Positions 18,865-28,434 of a stretch of DNA of 48,805 nucleotides are shown one piece after another. This DNA is from Burkholderiaceae bacterium (lineage in GTDB: Bacteria; Pseudomonadota; Gammaproteobacteria; Burkholderiales; Burkholderiaceae_B): NCBI GenBank assembly GCA_004322135.1, contig SCSG01000033.1, positions 1 to 48,805 of the forward strand. The letters run 5' to 3'. The position numbers and the translations under genes were made by a program. The number at the start of each line of letters is the position of its first letter. Position 1 is the first letter of the stretch. A model generated the notes under the pieces. The model did no database searches and was not told the origin of the DNA. It was given only the letters and a program-made list of their open reading frames with translations.

Positions 18865-19478
18865 AGCGGGGCGATCTTTTCGTTGCATCGCAGGACGCCG
18901 CACTGTGTCTGGCTGGAATCGACGAGGCGGGGCGTGGTCCCTTGGCGGGGCCGGTATTTACGGCGGCGGTCATACTGGATCCCGCACGACCCATTGCGGG
19001 TCTGGCTGATTCCAAGACTCTTTCTCCTGCGCGCCGCGAGTCTTTGGCCTTGCAAATTCGCGAGCGGGCGTTGGCCTGGTGTGTGGCCAGTGCCAGCGTC
19101 GAGGAAATCGACGCGCTGAATATTCTGCAGGCAACCATGCTGGCCATGCGGCGGGCCTGCGACGGGTTGTCGGTTGTGCCATCAGTGGCGTTGATCGACG
19201 GCAACCGCATTCCCAAAGGGCTTGGCTGCGCAGCCGAAGCCATTGTGAAAGGCGATGCAACCGTGGCGGCTATTTCGGCTGCATCCATTCTTGCCAAGAC
19301 TGCGCGTGACGCCGACTGCATGGTGCTGCATGGTCTTTATCCCCAATATGCGTTTGACCGGCACAAGGGGTATGGCACTGCGCTGCATATGTTGCGCTTG
19401 CAGCAGTATGGGCCGTGTCCGGCGCATCGACACAGTTTTGCGCCGGTGCGACGGCTGTTGGATAAAGTGGGGCCATGA
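18861..19478 (+). CDS. rnhB: Ribonuclease HII
   Basis: RNase HII cuts the RNA strand of RNA-DNA hybrids, including single ribonucleotides in DNA. The 205-residue protein has the [14 protein letters not shown] motif with catalytic Asp21 and Glu22, a further Asp in ALIDGN, and the C-terminal [11 protein letters not shown] signature. The ATG at 18861 overlaps the lpxB stop and gives a normal-length protein. The longer frame from 18789 lies inside lpxB. rnhB after lpxB is a conserved order in proteobacteria. Confidence 0.97.
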   Translation: MKRGDLFVASQDAALCLAGIDEAGRGPLAGPVFTAAVILDPARPIAGLADSKTLSPARRESLALQIRERALAWCVASASVEEIDALNILQATMLAMRRACDGLSVVPSVALIDGNRIPKGLGCAAEAIVKGDATVAAISAASILAKTARDADCMVLHGLYPQYAFDRHKGYGTALHMLRLQQYGPCPAHRHSFAPVRRLLDKVGP

Positions 19479-20242
19479 AGCACATCGCCTCGCGCGACAA
19501 TGTCACCTACAAGCACTTGCAGCGTCTTGTCGACGGCAAGCGCCGCGGAGAAGTGATTCTGGAAGGCGTGCACTTGTGTCAGGAATGGTTGCGGCACCGG
19601 GGTGAGCCAAACCTTGCGCTGTTCGACTCGGACAGGCTGGCCAAAAGTTCCGAGTTGCTGGCGCTGGCTGATGCCGTGCCGCCGGCATCACGCGTTACGT
19701 GCGAGCCTGCGCTGATGCGCAGCCTGTCCCAGGTGGACCATGGGCAGGGCGTGTATTTTGTGGCAACACTGCACGAGCCGGAAAAGCCCGATCACATTAC
19801 CCAAAACTGTCTCTGGCTGGATCGTGTTCAGGACCCGGGCAATATGGGGACGCTACTGCGTACAGCCGCGGCGGCGGGCGTTATTCAGATTTATCTCTCT
19901 TCGGGTTGTGTATCGGCTTGGTCGCCCAAGGTATTGCGCAGTGCGCAGGGCGCGCACTTTGCACTGACCCTCTTCGAGCACATGGACCTGGTGCAATTGC
20001 GCGAGCAGCTTGATGTTCCTTTGGTGGCGACGGCGCTGACGCGGGGGATTTCACTTTACAAGGTGGCGCTGCCGGCCTGCTGCGCATGGCTCGTTGGCAA
20101 CGAGGGGCAGGGCGTCGCGCCGGACTTGCTGGCTTTGGCCGATCTGAACGTTTTCATTCCGCAGGCCCCAGGTGTCGAATCATTGAACGTGGCGGTAGCG
20201 GCCGCCATTTGCCTGTTCGAGCAACGCCGCCGCTATTCTTGA
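19475..20242 (+). CDS. SpoU-family (SPOUT) RNA 2'-O-methyltransferase
   Basis: This 255-residue SAM-dependent enzyme would methylate ribose 2'-OH in tRNA or rRNA. It has an N-terminal substrate-binding domain ([19 protein letters not shown]). The trefoil-knot motifs follow: [31 protein letters not shown] and [17 protein letters not shown]. These include the catalytic Arg of motif 1 and the Asn-Glu of motif 2. It resembles the TrmH/RlmB branch, but the exact substrate cannot be told. It overlaps rnhB by four bases and ends the plus-strand cluster, converging on ppsR. Confidence 0.93.
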   Translation: MKHIASRDNVTYKHLQRLVDGKRRGEVILEGVHLCQEWLRHRGEPNLALFDSDRLAKSSELLALADAVPPASRVTCEPALMRSLSQVDHGQGVYFVATLHEPEKPDHITQNCLWLDRVQDPGNMGTLLRTAAAAGVIQIYLSSGCVSAWSPKVLRSAQGAHFALTLFEHMDLVQLREQLDVPLVATALTRGISLYKVALPACCAWLVGNEGQGVAPDLLALADLNVFIPQAPGVESLNVAVAAAICLFEQRRRYS

Positions 20243-20312
20243 GCGCTTTAAACAGGGCAGGGCAATGTGCTGATGAATGGCACACACAAAAGCTGTCGCC
20301 GTGGCGCGATGG

Positions 20313-21146
20313 CTAGTAGGCCTGGCGATTCAGGCCGACTTCTTCCAGAACTTTCGTCGAGATTTCCTCGATCGACCGTGTTGTGGTGGACAACCACGGT
20401 ATGTTTTCCATGCGCATCAGCCGTTCGGCCTCGGCGACCTCGTAGCGGCATTGCTTCAACGAGGCATAGTCGCTGTTGGGGCGGCGCTCGTTGCGCACTT
20501 CAGACAGGCGCACGGGCTGGATGGACAGACCGAACAGTTTGTTGCGGTAGGGAACCAGCGTGGTGGGCAGGGCGCGCCGCTCGAAGTCTTCAGGGATAAG
20601 GGGAAAATTGGCCGCCTTGATGGCGTATTGCATGGCCAGATACAGGCTGGTTGGTGTCTTGCCGCAGCGCGATACCCCAATCAGAATGACATCGGCCTGT
20701 TCCAATCCATGTATGAATTGGCCGTCGTCGTGGGCCAGGCTGAAATTGATGGCCTCGATGCGGTTGTTGTACTGCTTGGATAGACCTACCGAGTGGGAGC
20801 GGCCAATGGAGTGGTTGGATTTCAGGCCGAGCGCTTCCTCGACCGGCTTGATGAAGGTGCCGAACAGGTCGAGAAAGGTGCAATTGGCGTGGCGCACCCG
20901 AAGCGCCACTGCGGGGTTGACCAAGGTGCTGAACACCAATGGAGCGTGTTGTTCTTCAAGTGCGCAGCGATTGATTCGGGCGACGACCTCGTCCGCTTTT
21001 TCCGCACTGTCAATGAAGGGCACACGTATGGATTTGAATCGTGCCTGGTCGAACTGCGACAGCACTGAGTGACTGAATGTTTCAGCGGTGATGCCGGTGC
21101 TGTCGGAGACGACGAATACAGTGCGTTCTGTTGGGTGTGGAGTCAT
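20313..21146 (-). CDS. ppsR: PEP synthase regulatory protein (bifunctional kinase/pyrophosphorylase)
   Basis: PpsR inactivates phosphoenolpyruvate synthase by ADP-dependent phosphorylation of a threonine and reactivates it by phosphate-dependent removal. The 277-residue DUF299-type protein has the P-loop GVSRCGKTPTSLYLA and the N-terminal VFVVSDSTGITAETFSHS signature. It is transcribed divergently from its target ppsA, with 203 bp between them that presumably hold both promoters. That pairing is the normal one and supports the assignment. Confidence 0.95.
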   Translation of the reverse strand: MTPHPTERTVFVVSDSTGITAETFSHSVLSQFDQARFKSIRVPFIDSAEKADEVVARINRCALEEQHAPLVFSTLVNPAVALRVRHANCTFLDLFGTFIKPVEEALGLKSNHSIGRSHSVGLSKQYNNRIEAINFSLAHDDGQFIHGLEQADVILIGVSRCGKTPTSLYLAMQYAIKAANFPLIPEDFERRALPTTLVPYRNKLFGLSIQPVRLSEVRNERRPNSDYASLKQCRYEVAEAERLMRMENIPWLSTTTRSIEEISTKVLEEVGLNRQAY

Positions 21147-21349
21147 GCGGTATATTGGCGCGCGAGGGGCGGGAAACGGTACAATCCCTAATTGGCGGTC
21201 ACCTGATGGCAGGCAAGGCTGGTTTGGTTAGTGCGTAGATTGTAGGGCAAATGCTGTGGGCTTGGGGTCGATGAATCGGCTGATACGGCCCGCGAAGCGG
21301 CTATGCGATAAGCAAACAAGCTTTCTTCTATAGTGTTAAAGGTGACTTT

Positions 21350-23719
21350 ATGTCTTATGTAGTTTCTTTCGAGCAGCTCCGCATGACGGATGTTGACTCG
21401 GTAGGAGGGAAAAATGCGTCACTCGGTGAAATGATCAGCCAGCTGTCCGGGGCCGGGGTACGGGTTCCGGGCGGCTTCGCGACAACAGCCGAGGCGTTTC
21501 GCGATTTTCTTGGCGGTACGGGGCTTGATCGGCGCATCGCCGAGCGCCTTGGCAGGCTCGACCCTGACGACGTGCGAGAGCTGGCGGCGGCAGGCGGCGA
21601 GATTCGTCAGTGGATTATCGATACACCGTTTCCGGCGAAGTTCGAGCAGTCCGTTCGCCAGGCATTTGCGAAACTCGATGCCGATGGCAAGGGCTCGTTC
21701 GCCGTGCGTTCGTCGGCAACCGCCGAGGACCTTCCCGACGCGTCTTTCGCCGGGCAGCAAGAAACGTTCCTGAATGTGGTGGGTATCGATGATGTGCTTG
21801 AAAAAATCCGCCACGTGTTTGCGTCGCTGTATAACGACCGGGCTATTTCGTATCGCGTGCATAAAGGCTACGCGCATGCCGGCGTAGCATTATCGGCGGG
21901 CGTTCAACGGATGGTGCGCTCCGACAAGGGCAGCGCAGGAGTCATGTTTACGCTGGATACCGAGTCGGGTTTCGACGAGGTGGTGTTCGTCACGTCGTCG
22001 TACGGTTTGGGCGAAACGGTGGTCCAGGGTGCAGTAAACCCTGACGAGTTCTACGTGTTCAAGCCAACGCTTGAATCGGGTCACTACCCCATCATCAGTC
22101 GCCGTATCGGTTCCAAGCTCATCAAGATGGAGTTTGACCCGGCGCGCACGGCGGGTGTGGCGGTGCGCACGGTCGATGTGCCAGTTTCGGAACGCAACCG
22201 CTATTCATTGACCGACGCTGAAGTCATAGAACTTGCACGCTATGCCGTCATCATTGAAAAGCACTACCAGCGCCCCATGGACATTGAGTGGGGTCGCGAC
22301 GGTGTCGATGGCAAGATCTACATCCTGCAGGCTCGTCCCGAGACAGTCAAATCGCAGTCCGCGCAAAACGACGTCCAGGAACGCTATCGCCTCAAGGCAA
22401 CGGGCGAGGTTCTCATCACGGGCCGTGCCATCGGACAAAAGATTGGTTCCGGGCGGGTTCGTGTGGTGGCCGATGTCTCTGAAATCGGTCTGGTCAAATC
22501 GGGCGATATTCTGGTAACCGACATGACCGACCCCAACTGGGAGCCAGTCATGAAGCTGGCTTCGGCCATTGTCACCAATCGGGGCGGGCGCACTTGCCAC
22601 GCGGCGATTATTGCACGCGAGCTGGGTATCCCCGCCGTGGTGGGGTGCTCCGACGCCACCGATGTCCTGGCCAATGACCGTGAAGTTACCGTGTCGTGCG
22701 CCGAAGGTGATGAGGGCCGCATTTACGACGGGCTCATCGAAACCGAAATCGAGGAAGTGCATTGGGGCGAAATGCCCGAGATCGGTCTGAAGGTCATGAT
22801 GAATGTGGGTAATCCGCAGCTGGCTTTCGATTTTTCGCAGATTCCGAATGCCGGAGTGGGGCTGGCGCGTCTTGAATTCATTATCAACAACAACATCAGC
22901 ATGCACCCCAAGGCTGTGCTCGACTACCCCAATGTCGACAGCGAGCTCAAGAAGGCCGTTGAATCGGCTGCGCGCGGCTACGCAAGCCCGCGCGCTTTCT
23001 TCGTTGAAAAAGTCGCAGAAGGCGTCGCGACGATTGCTGCAGCCTTCTACCCGAAACCGGTCATTGTGCGGATGTCCGACTTCAAGTCCAATGAATACCG
23101 CAAGCTGATTGGCGGTTCGCGCTACGAGCCCGAAGAAGAAAATCCGATGCTGGGCTTTCGCGGGGCGTCGCGGTATATTTCCGCTGAATTCGAAGAGTGC
23201 TTCCGCATGGAATGCGAGGCGCTTAAGAAGGTGCGGGACGAAATGGGCCTGACCAATGTCGAGATCATGATTCCTTTCGTACGCACGGTGCAGCAGGCCT
23301 CTAAAGTGGTTGATCTCCTGGCCAAGTACGGGCTGGCACGCGGTGAAAATGGCCTGCGCCTCATCATGATGTGTGAGGTACCGTCCAACGCCATCCTGGC
23401 TGATCAGTTCCTGCAATATTTCGATGGCTTTTCCATTGGCTCGAACGACATGACCCAACTCGTACTGGGCCTGGACCGCGATTCGGGACTGGAACTGCTG
23501 GCCGCCGATTTTGACGAACGCGACGATGCTGTCAAATTTATGCTCAAGCGTGCCATTCAGGCTTGTCTTGCTGCGGGCAAGTATGTCGGTATCTGCGGCC
23601 AGGGCCCCAGCGATCATCCTGATCTGGCCGAATGGCTGCGTGATCAGGGTATTTTGTCCATGTCGCTGAATCCCGATACGGTGGTCGATACCTGGCAGCG
23701 TCTGGCCAAGGCAGGTTGA
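21350..23719 (+). CDS. ppsA: Phosphoenolpyruvate synthase
   Basis: PpsA makes PEP from pyruvate and ATP for gluconeogenesis, releasing AMP and phosphate. The 789-residue protein has the usual order: an N-terminal ATP-grasp domain ([21 protein letters not shown]), the phosphohistidine domain with [21 protein letters not shown] (the swivelling His and the Thr that PpsR targets), and a C-terminal PEP-binding barrel ending in [14 protein letters not shown]. An AAAGGTGA ribosome-binding site precedes the ATG. The upstream region has a TATAGT (21329-21334), but it lies too close to the start to be an obvious -10. Confidence 0.97.
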   Translation: MSYVVSFEQLRMTDVDSVGGKNASLGEMISQLSGAGVRVPGGFATTAEAFRDFLGGTGLDRRIAERLGRLDPDDVRELAAAGGEIRQWIIDTPFPAKFEQSVRQAFAKLDADGKGSFAVRSSATAEDLPDASFAGQQETFLNVVGIDDVLEKIRHVFASLYNDRAISYRVHKGYAHAGVALSAGVQRMVRSDKGSAGVMFTLDTESGFDEVVFVTSSYGLGETVVQGAVNPDEFYVFKPTLESGHYPIISRRIGSKLIKMEFDPARTAGVAVRTVDVPVSERNRYSLTDAEVIELARYAVIIEKHYQRPMDIEWGRDGVDGKIYILQARPETVKSQSAQNDVQERYRLKATGEVLITGRAIGQKIGSGRVRVVADVSEIGLVKSGDILVTDMTDPNWEPVMKLASAIVTNRGGRTCHAAIIARELGIPAVVGCSDATDVLANDREVTVSCAEGDEGRIYDGLIETEIEEVHWGEMPEIGLKVMMNVGNPQLAFDFSQIPNAGVGLARLEFIINNNISMHPKAVLDYPNVDSELKKAVESAARGYASPRAFFVEKVAEGVATIAAAFYPKPVIVRMSDFKSNEYRKLIGGSRYEPEEENPMLGFRGASRYISAEFEECFRMECEALKKVRDEMGLTNVEIMIPFVRTVQQASKVVDLLAKYGLARGENGLRLIMMCEVPSNAILADQFLQYFDGFSIGSNDMTQLVLGLDRDSGLELLAADFDERDDAVKFMLKRAIQACLAAGKYVGICGQGPSDHPDLAEWLRDQGILSMSLNPDTVVDTWQRLAKAG

Positions 23720-23822
23720 TTCGGGCAAAGTGTGGCAGGGCCGGGCCAAGGGGTTTTGAGCCCGGTCAAGGTGCGCTGAGCCTGGGAAGCGCCTGCTGGC
23801 CTGGCCGAAAGGAGGCATTCGT

Positions 23823-24602
23823 ATGGCAATTGTGAATTTCTACGCGCGCATGCCCAGCGAGTTGGGGCCGCTACTGATGCAGTCCGACGGCGTGGGCCTG
23901 TCGGGGTTGTACTTTATAGGTCAGAAAGACTGCCCCAATGTCGCGGGGTTCGAGCCCATGCGGTCTCCTCACTTTGACCCGTCGGCGGGCGAATGCGAAG
24001 GGCGGCCCATCCGGGAGCTGAAAGCCTACCGGCACCTGCCCGGGGACGGAGATCTGTTCCCTTCGGATGCAGTGGTTCCCGGACTGGAAGGATCACGTCA
24101 TTCCGTCGAAGTTCACATCTCAGCACGCGCTCGCGATAAAGCGGTCGGCCTGCAGCGTCGCCCGAAGCCGTCGCGCGGCGGCGCTTCTGCAAAAGATCGC
24201 AATGGAACAAGTGGCTTGACCTGCCTGCAGGCGGACACGCCGGGGTCGGTCCTGAAGCTGTTTGAGCGTACTCGAGGCGAACTGGATGAGTACTTTGCGG
24301 GCGAGCGGCGTGTATTCGAAATGCCGCTGCATTTGCACGGCACGGCATTTCAACAAAAGGTGTGGGATGCTCTTTTGCAAATCCCCTACGGTAAATTGCT
24401 TTCCTATGGTGATGTGGCGCGCAACGCCGGGTTATCCAGCCGTCACAGTCGTGCTGTCGGCGCGGCAGTGGGCAGTAACCCTCTGACTATCATTATTCCG
24501 TGCCATCGGGTTGTAGCGGGTAGTGGCGCGCTTAACGGCTATGGCGGTGGCCTGAGTCGCAAGCTGGCCCTGCTGGAGATGGAAGGCTTCGTGATTGCGT
24601 AG
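23823..24602 (+). CDS. ogt: Methylated-DNA--protein-cysteine methyltransferase with enlarged N-terminus
   Basis: This suicide enzyme repairs O6-methylguanine by transfer to an active-site cysteine. The C-terminal half is canonical: TAFQQKVWDALLQIPYGKLL, the helix-turn-helix SRHSRAVGAAVGSNP, and IIIPCHRVV with acceptor Cys227. The product has 259 residues against a usual 160-185. A poorly conserved Gly/Arg/Pro-rich insert fills about residues 38-140, between the first strands of the N-terminal domain and the helix LKLFERTRGELDEYF. Whether the insert folds is unknown. It follows ppsA by 103 bp and converges on smpB. The symbol ogt is a family-level choice. Confidence 0.88.
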   Translation: MAIVNFYARMPSELGPLLMQSDGVGLSGLYFIGQKDCPNVAGFEPMRSPHFDPSAGECEGRPIRELKAYRHLPGDGDLFPSDAVVPGLEGSRHSVEVHISARARDKAVGLQRRPKPSRGGASAKDRNGTSGLTCLQADTPGSVLKLFERTRGELDEYFAGERRVFEMPLHLHGTAFQQKVWDALLQIPYGKLLSYGDVARNAGLSSRHSRAVGAAVGSNPLTIIIPCHRVVAGSGALNGYGGGLSRKLALLEMEGFVIA

Positions 24603-24626
24603 GGCTCTCTGTTTGGCTTTGCCTGC

Positions 24627-25088
24627 TTAGTCGCCCTTGCGGTGCGTGTCGTGCTTCATCAGGCGTTCTTTTTCGCGCGCCCAATCCTGATCGCGCGCGG
24701 CGTCACGCTTGTCGTGCAGCTTTTTGCCGCGACCCAGACCGAAATCCAGCTTGATGCGCCCATTCTTGTAATGCAGGTTCAACGGCACCATTGTGTAGCC
24801 GCGCTGCTCAACTTTGCCGATGAGCTTGCTGATTTCTTCCGCCTTCAGAAGCAGCTTGCGTGTGCGGGTGTTTTCGGGGGTAACATGGGTTGATGCCGAC
24901 GAAAGCGGGCTGATGTGCATGCCCACAATCCATATTTCTCCGCCGCGCACGATGACATAGCTTTCCTTGATTTGCACATGGCCTGCCCGTATGGCCTTGA
25001 CTTCCCATCCTTCCAGTACGAGGCCGGCTTCGAAGCGATCTTCAATGAAGTAATCGTGGGTTGCCTTGCGGTTTTCGACAATGCTCAT
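24627..25088 (-). CDS. smpB: SsrA-binding protein SmpB
   Basis: SmpB binds tmRNA and helps rescue stalled ribosomes in trans-translation. The 153-residue protein has the family start ([20 protein letters not shown]), the central [11 protein letters not shown] region, and the C-terminal [20 protein letters not shown] tail that inserts into the empty mRNA channel. It is transcribed divergently from ratA with about 55 bp between them, a widely conserved arrangement. The tmRNA gene is not in this window. Confidence 0.97.
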   Translation of the reverse strand: MSIVENRKATHDYFIEDRFEAGLVLEGWEVKAIRAGHVQIKESYVIVRGGEIWIVGMHISPLSSASTHVTPENTRTRKLLLKAEEISKLIGKVEQRGYTMVPLNLHYKNGRIKLDFGLGRGKKLHDKRDAARDQDWAREKERLMKHDTHRKGD

Positions 25089-25143
25089 GTATCAATGCTG
25101 CTATTAGGTAAAATCAGTACATTCTATCCATTAACGGTATTCG

Positions 25144-25578
25144 ATGCATACAGTCCAACGTTCTGTCCTGGTTCCCCATAGCTGCGAGCAAATGTTCGAC
25201 CTGGTGTCTGGCGTCGAGAAGTACCCCGAGTTCATGCCGTGGTGTGGTGGAGCTACGGTTCAGGCGCGCGACGAGCATGGCATGCAGGCTACGATCACAA
25301 TCAGCATCGCAGGCATACGGCAGACTTTCAGCACTCGCAATGTACATGACTACCCGCGCCAAATAACGTTCAATCTGGTGGACGGACCATTTTCAGCGCT
25401 TACAGGCAAGTGGGAATTCCGGGAATTGGCCAAAGATGCGTGTAAAGTGGTCTACACCATGGAATACGCCTTTTCCAGTCGCGCGCTCGAGATGGTGGTC
25501 GGACCGGTGTTCAACCGCATCGCCACCAGCTTCATCGATTCATTTACCCAGCGTGCGCAGGCATGTTATGGCGAGTAG
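25144..25578 (+). CDS. ratA: Ubiquinone-binding START-domain protein RatA
   Basis: This 144-residue coenzyme Q-binding, Coq10-like protein resembles E. coli RatA, which was also described as a ribosome association toxin. The START/polyketide-cyclase fold is recognisable from VQRSVLVPHSCEQMFDLVSG, VEKYPEFMPWC and the C-terminal FIDSFTQRAQACYG helix. It is paired with rnfH, overlapping by 11 bp, as in many proteobacteria. A quinone-chaperone role is the more conservative reading; toxin activity cannot be judged from sequence. Confidence 0.92.
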   Translation: MHTVQRSVLVPHSCEQMFDLVSGVEKYPEFMPWCGGATVQARDEHGMQATITISIAGIRQTFSTRNVHDYPRQITFNLVDGPFSALTGKWEFRELAKDACKVVYTMEYAFSSRALEMVVGPVFNRIATSFIDSFTQRAQACYGE

Positions 25579-26017
25579 TATAAGGGTCATAGGTCCGGAC
25601 ACCCGTGCGGTGAGCGTCAAAGAAACAGATATCAAGAAAGTGGTAATCAGCAATCAGACCGCAACAGATCACAAAGCGTTGACAATACACGTCGTATACG
25701 CGCAACCCGACAAAGTGTGGCAAAAGACTTTGCTGCTACCGCCGGGTACGACTGTTGGGCAGGCGCTGGTAGCCAGCGAGTTCAGCTGCTGCTTCCCTGA
25801 TCACCCTTCGGGGGAAATGGTCGTTGGCATATACGGTCGTACGTGTTCGCGGAATCGTGTTTTGACGGATGAAGATCGTATTGAAATTTATCGACCTCTT
25901 GTGTTTGATCCCATGCAATCACGTCGTCGCCGCGCGTTGCACCGCAAGGCAGCAACAGCCGGACCGCACCCGGCCCGCACGTACGGCGTGGCAAAGCGAA
26001 CCTCGAAAGAGGTGTGA
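25568..26017 (+). CDS. rnfH: RnfH-family ubiquitin-fold protein
   Basis: This 149-residue protein has a beta-grasp core (LTIHVVYAQPDKVWQKTLLL, VGIYGRTCSRNRVLTDEDRI, EIYRPLVFDP) typical of the RnfH/UPF0125 family, whose role is unclear. An N-terminal extension of about 35 residues and a basic C-terminal tail (SRRRRALHRKA) flank the core. I choose the ATG at 25568, inside the ratA end. The longer frame from 25436 lies in the ratA shadow. No rnf operon is present here. Confidence 0.88.
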   Translation: MASSIRVIGPDTRAVSVKETDIKKVVISNQTATDHKALTIHVVYAQPDKVWQKTLLLPPGTTVGQALVASEFSCCFPDHPSGEMVVGIYGRTCSRNRVLTDEDRIEIYRPLVFDPMQSRRRRALHRKAATAGPHPARTYGVAKRTSKEV

Positions 26018-26076
26018 CACACCCAAGTGGCATTGCACCGGGACGGCTGGGCGTAGCGTTAAGGAAGTGAGACATT

Positions 26077-27222
26077 GTGATGGACGAGTCTGTAGTGTTT
26101 GAAATGTGGTCTACGGTAAGCAAGCAGAAAGTTGCTGTGGCCACGTTGAACCGACCCGCAAGCCTGAACAGCCTGACGCTGGAAATGGTGCAGTCATTGA
26201 CTCGGCAATTGCGAATGTGGGAGCGCGATGGGTCGATTGCCATGGTTGTCCTGAAAGGTGCGGGCGAGAAGGCATTTTGCGCTGGCGGTGACATTCGTCA
26301 GGTGTACGAGTCCGTTGTCGCGAACGTGACCGGGCGACCCTGGGACAACGCCTACGCCAGGGCATTTTTTGAGACCGAGTATCGGCTGGATTATCTTATT
26401 CATACGTATATGAAGCCGGTATTGTGCTGGGGTTCGGGTATTGTCATGGGTGGCGGAGCCGGGCTCATGATGGGGGCCAGCCACCGGATAACCTGCGAAA
26501 CCACGCGATTTGCCATGCCCGAAGTCACCATTGGCATATATCCGGACGCAGGGGGCACCTGGATGCTGAGCAGGCTGGCGCCGGGCATTGGCGTGTTCCT
26601 GGCCCTGACCGGCACGCAGCTTGGCGCAAGCGATTGTCAGTTTCTGGGGCTTGCCGATTATTTCCTCGACTCGTCCAGATGGGCGGATCTTCGATCCGCC
26701 CTCGAAACTCAGGCCTGGTCCGATTCTCGCGATGAGAACGACGTGGTGCTGCATCAGGTCCTGCTATCGTTGCGAACGACGCAGTCGCTACCGCCGGGGC
26801 CTCTGCGTGAGCGGTATTCACGCATTGCCGAGTTGTGCGCGGGGCCCGACTTCGAGGCCATATGTGACCGGCTGCTTGCACTTGCCGACACCGATGATGC
26901 GTGGTTGCGGCAGGCTGCCACGACTTTTCGTGTTGGCGCACCCGGCTCGGCGCGGCTGTCGTTTACCTTGCTGCGCAGTGTGCACGCCATGTCTCTGGCC
27001 GATATTTTCCGGCAAGAGTACATGGTGTCATTGCAATGCGCCGCCATGGGTGATTTCCAGGAGGGGGTGCGAGCGTTGATTGTGGACAAGGACAAGGCGC
27101 CCCGCTGGAATCCACACACGCGTGCCGGAGCAAGCCAGGACTGGGTGCGGCGATTCTTTGTTCCCGCTTGGCCTGATTCGATTTTGCACCCTATGGCTGA
27201 CCTGGGTGTTCAGGTAAGTTGA
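26077..27222 (+). CDS. Enoyl-CoA hydratase/isomerase family protein, 3-hydroxyisobutyryl-CoA hydrolase-like
   Basis: This 381-residue crotonase-fold protein resembles 3-hydroxyisobutyryl-CoA hydrolases of valine breakdown rather than short enoyl-CoA hydratases of about 260 residues. Motifs seen are NRPASLNSLTLEM, the oxyanion-hole segments AFCAGGDIRQVYE and GIVMGGGAGLMMGAS, and FAMPEVTIGIYPDAGGTWML, which carries the catalytic Glu/Asp region. The start may be GTG 26077 or the adjacent ATG 26080, with AAGGAA (26061-26066) as ribosome-binding site. No other valine-pathway genes are nearby, so the substrate is uncertain. It converges on ygfZ with only 13 bp between stops. Confidence 0.88.
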   Translation: MMDESVVFEMWSTVSKQKVAVATLNRPASLNSLTLEMVQSLTRQLRMWERDGSIAMVVLKGAGEKAFCAGGDIRQVYESVVANVTGRPWDNAYARAFFETEYRLDYLIHTYMKPVLCWGSGIVMGGGAGLMMGASHRITCETTRFAMPEVTIGIYPDAGGTWMLSRLAPGIGVFLALTGTQLGASDCQFLGLADYFLDSSRWADLRSALETQAWSDSRDENDVVLHQVLLSLRTTQSLPPGPLRERYSRIAELCAGPDFEAICDRLLALADTDDAWLRQAATTFRVGAPGSARLSFTLLRSVHAMSLADIFRQEYMVSLQCAAMGDFQEGVRALIVDKDKAPRWNPHTRAGASQDWVRRFFVPAWPDSILHPMADLGVQVS

Positions 27223-27235
27223 CTGGAATGTCCCA

Positions 27236-28243
27236 TCAGGCAGTAATGGGGTAGGGCAGCGGCTGAATGCCTATTTGAGCCCCCGTGGCTGCCTTCAGCC
27301 TGAAATCGGCAGAGCCTAGGTCTGTAATCTGGATTTCCAGCAGAAGGTGGGTCTTGGTGCCCCAGTAAGCCGCGTTTACCACCCGCCCGCACGGGGAATC
27401 TGGCCGTAGAGCGTTGTAGATATCGACCCCTGGCAATTCGACGTCCTGTGTCCAAGAAGACGGCATGGCGTTGACCACCCCGTACGCCATGCGCCGCTTG
27501 ACCGTGCCGCGATAGTGGCTGCGAGCAACGATCTCCTGGCCCGGGTAGCAACCTTTGGTAAAACTTACACCGTCGATCAGGTCAAGATTCAGCGTTTGGG
27601 GAATGAAAATGTCCTGCGTTGCCGCAGTGACCCAAGGCAGGCCGGCTGCAATGTCCGCGGCTTGCCACGCGGTGCTGCCGGATTTGAGCTGACTTGTGTC
27701 AATAGTGCCTGGCTTCTGGTTGATTACCCACCAGCGGCTTTCCTCGTCACGAGCCGTGGGGGCGGCTATCCAGGTTGCTTCGGGCGATTGCAAGAGGCAG
27801 TATGGCGTGGCACTGGTTGGCAGGCTGGTGGGCATTGCGCCGGCCAGGGGATCGGCCTGAGCGGGTGTGCGCGGCAGCGTGGCGGACAGCGCCGTGCCGC
27901 GCGGCAGCACGACGCCAAATACATTCTGGCCGGTTATCTCAAGCTTCACCTTGGAGCGCAGTACGAACATGGAAAGGCGCTTGATCGTGGTGTCAGCAAT
28001 GTCTTTTCGGATAAGCGCGTAGAACGTCTGACAGGGCTGTTGCGCTGGACGCCACACAACCAGGCTGGCCAGCAGCCTGCCCTTTGCCGTGCAGTATCCG
28101 GCAAGGCAAGCCGAGCCAGGCGCCAGATTGGCGATGTCGTTCGTGAGCTGGCTGTGCAAAAAGGTGGCGGCATCGGCTCCGGTGATTTCGACAACAGTCA
28201 AATTTTCCAGAGGTGCAACCAGGTTTTTCAGGGAGTTGGCCAT
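27236..28243 (-). CDS. ygfZ: Folate-binding protein YgfZ (iron-sulfur cluster assembly/repair)
   Basis: YgfZ is a tetrahydrofolate-dependent relative of the glycine-cleavage T-protein that helps maintain certain Fe-S enzymes. The 335-residue protein has the family signature FTKGCYPGQEIVARSHYRG, containing the conserved Cys, and an N-terminal GcvT-like domain (ITGADAATFLHSQLTND). It is divergent from mltG, with a 191-bp gap that would hold both promoters. ygfZ next to mltG-tmk-holB is a common proteobacterial order. Confidence 0.93.
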   Translation of the reverse strand: MANSLKNLVAPLENLTVVEITGADAATFLHSQLTNDIANLAPGSACLAGYCTAKGRLLASLVVWRPAQQPCQTFYALIRKDIADTTIKRLSMFVLRSKVKLEITGQNVFGVVLPRGTALSATLPRTPAQADPLAGAMPTSLPTSATPYCLLQSPEATWIAAPTARDEESRWWVINQKPGTIDTSQLKSGSTAWQAADIAAGLPWVTAATQDIFIPQTLNLDLIDGVSFTKGCYPGQEIVARSHYRGTVKRRMAYGVVNAMPSSWTQDVELPGVDIYNALRPDSPCGRVVNAAYWGTKTHLLLEIQITDLGSADFRLKAATGAQIGIQPLPYPITA

Positions 28244-28434
28244 GTGGGTGTTGCGCGTCCGCAGGGTGTGGAAGGGGCAATGCCCATGATACGGTTTTTC
28301 GTGAAATGATGTTTCGATGACACTTCATTTAATGTGACATAAAACGGGCGCATCCGTTCCCGCTTTTAACGCCAGTTACGTTTTCACTTAATGTCGGCCG
28401 GGCAGCCCGGTTTGTCTCGGCTACACTACAGGCA

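Noticed and set aside
22205-23818. 537-codon minus-strand open frame opposite ppsA
   Set aside because: It is antisense to the conserved C-terminal two thirds of ppsA. Its composition (many His/Arg/Gln) is typical of a shadow frame.
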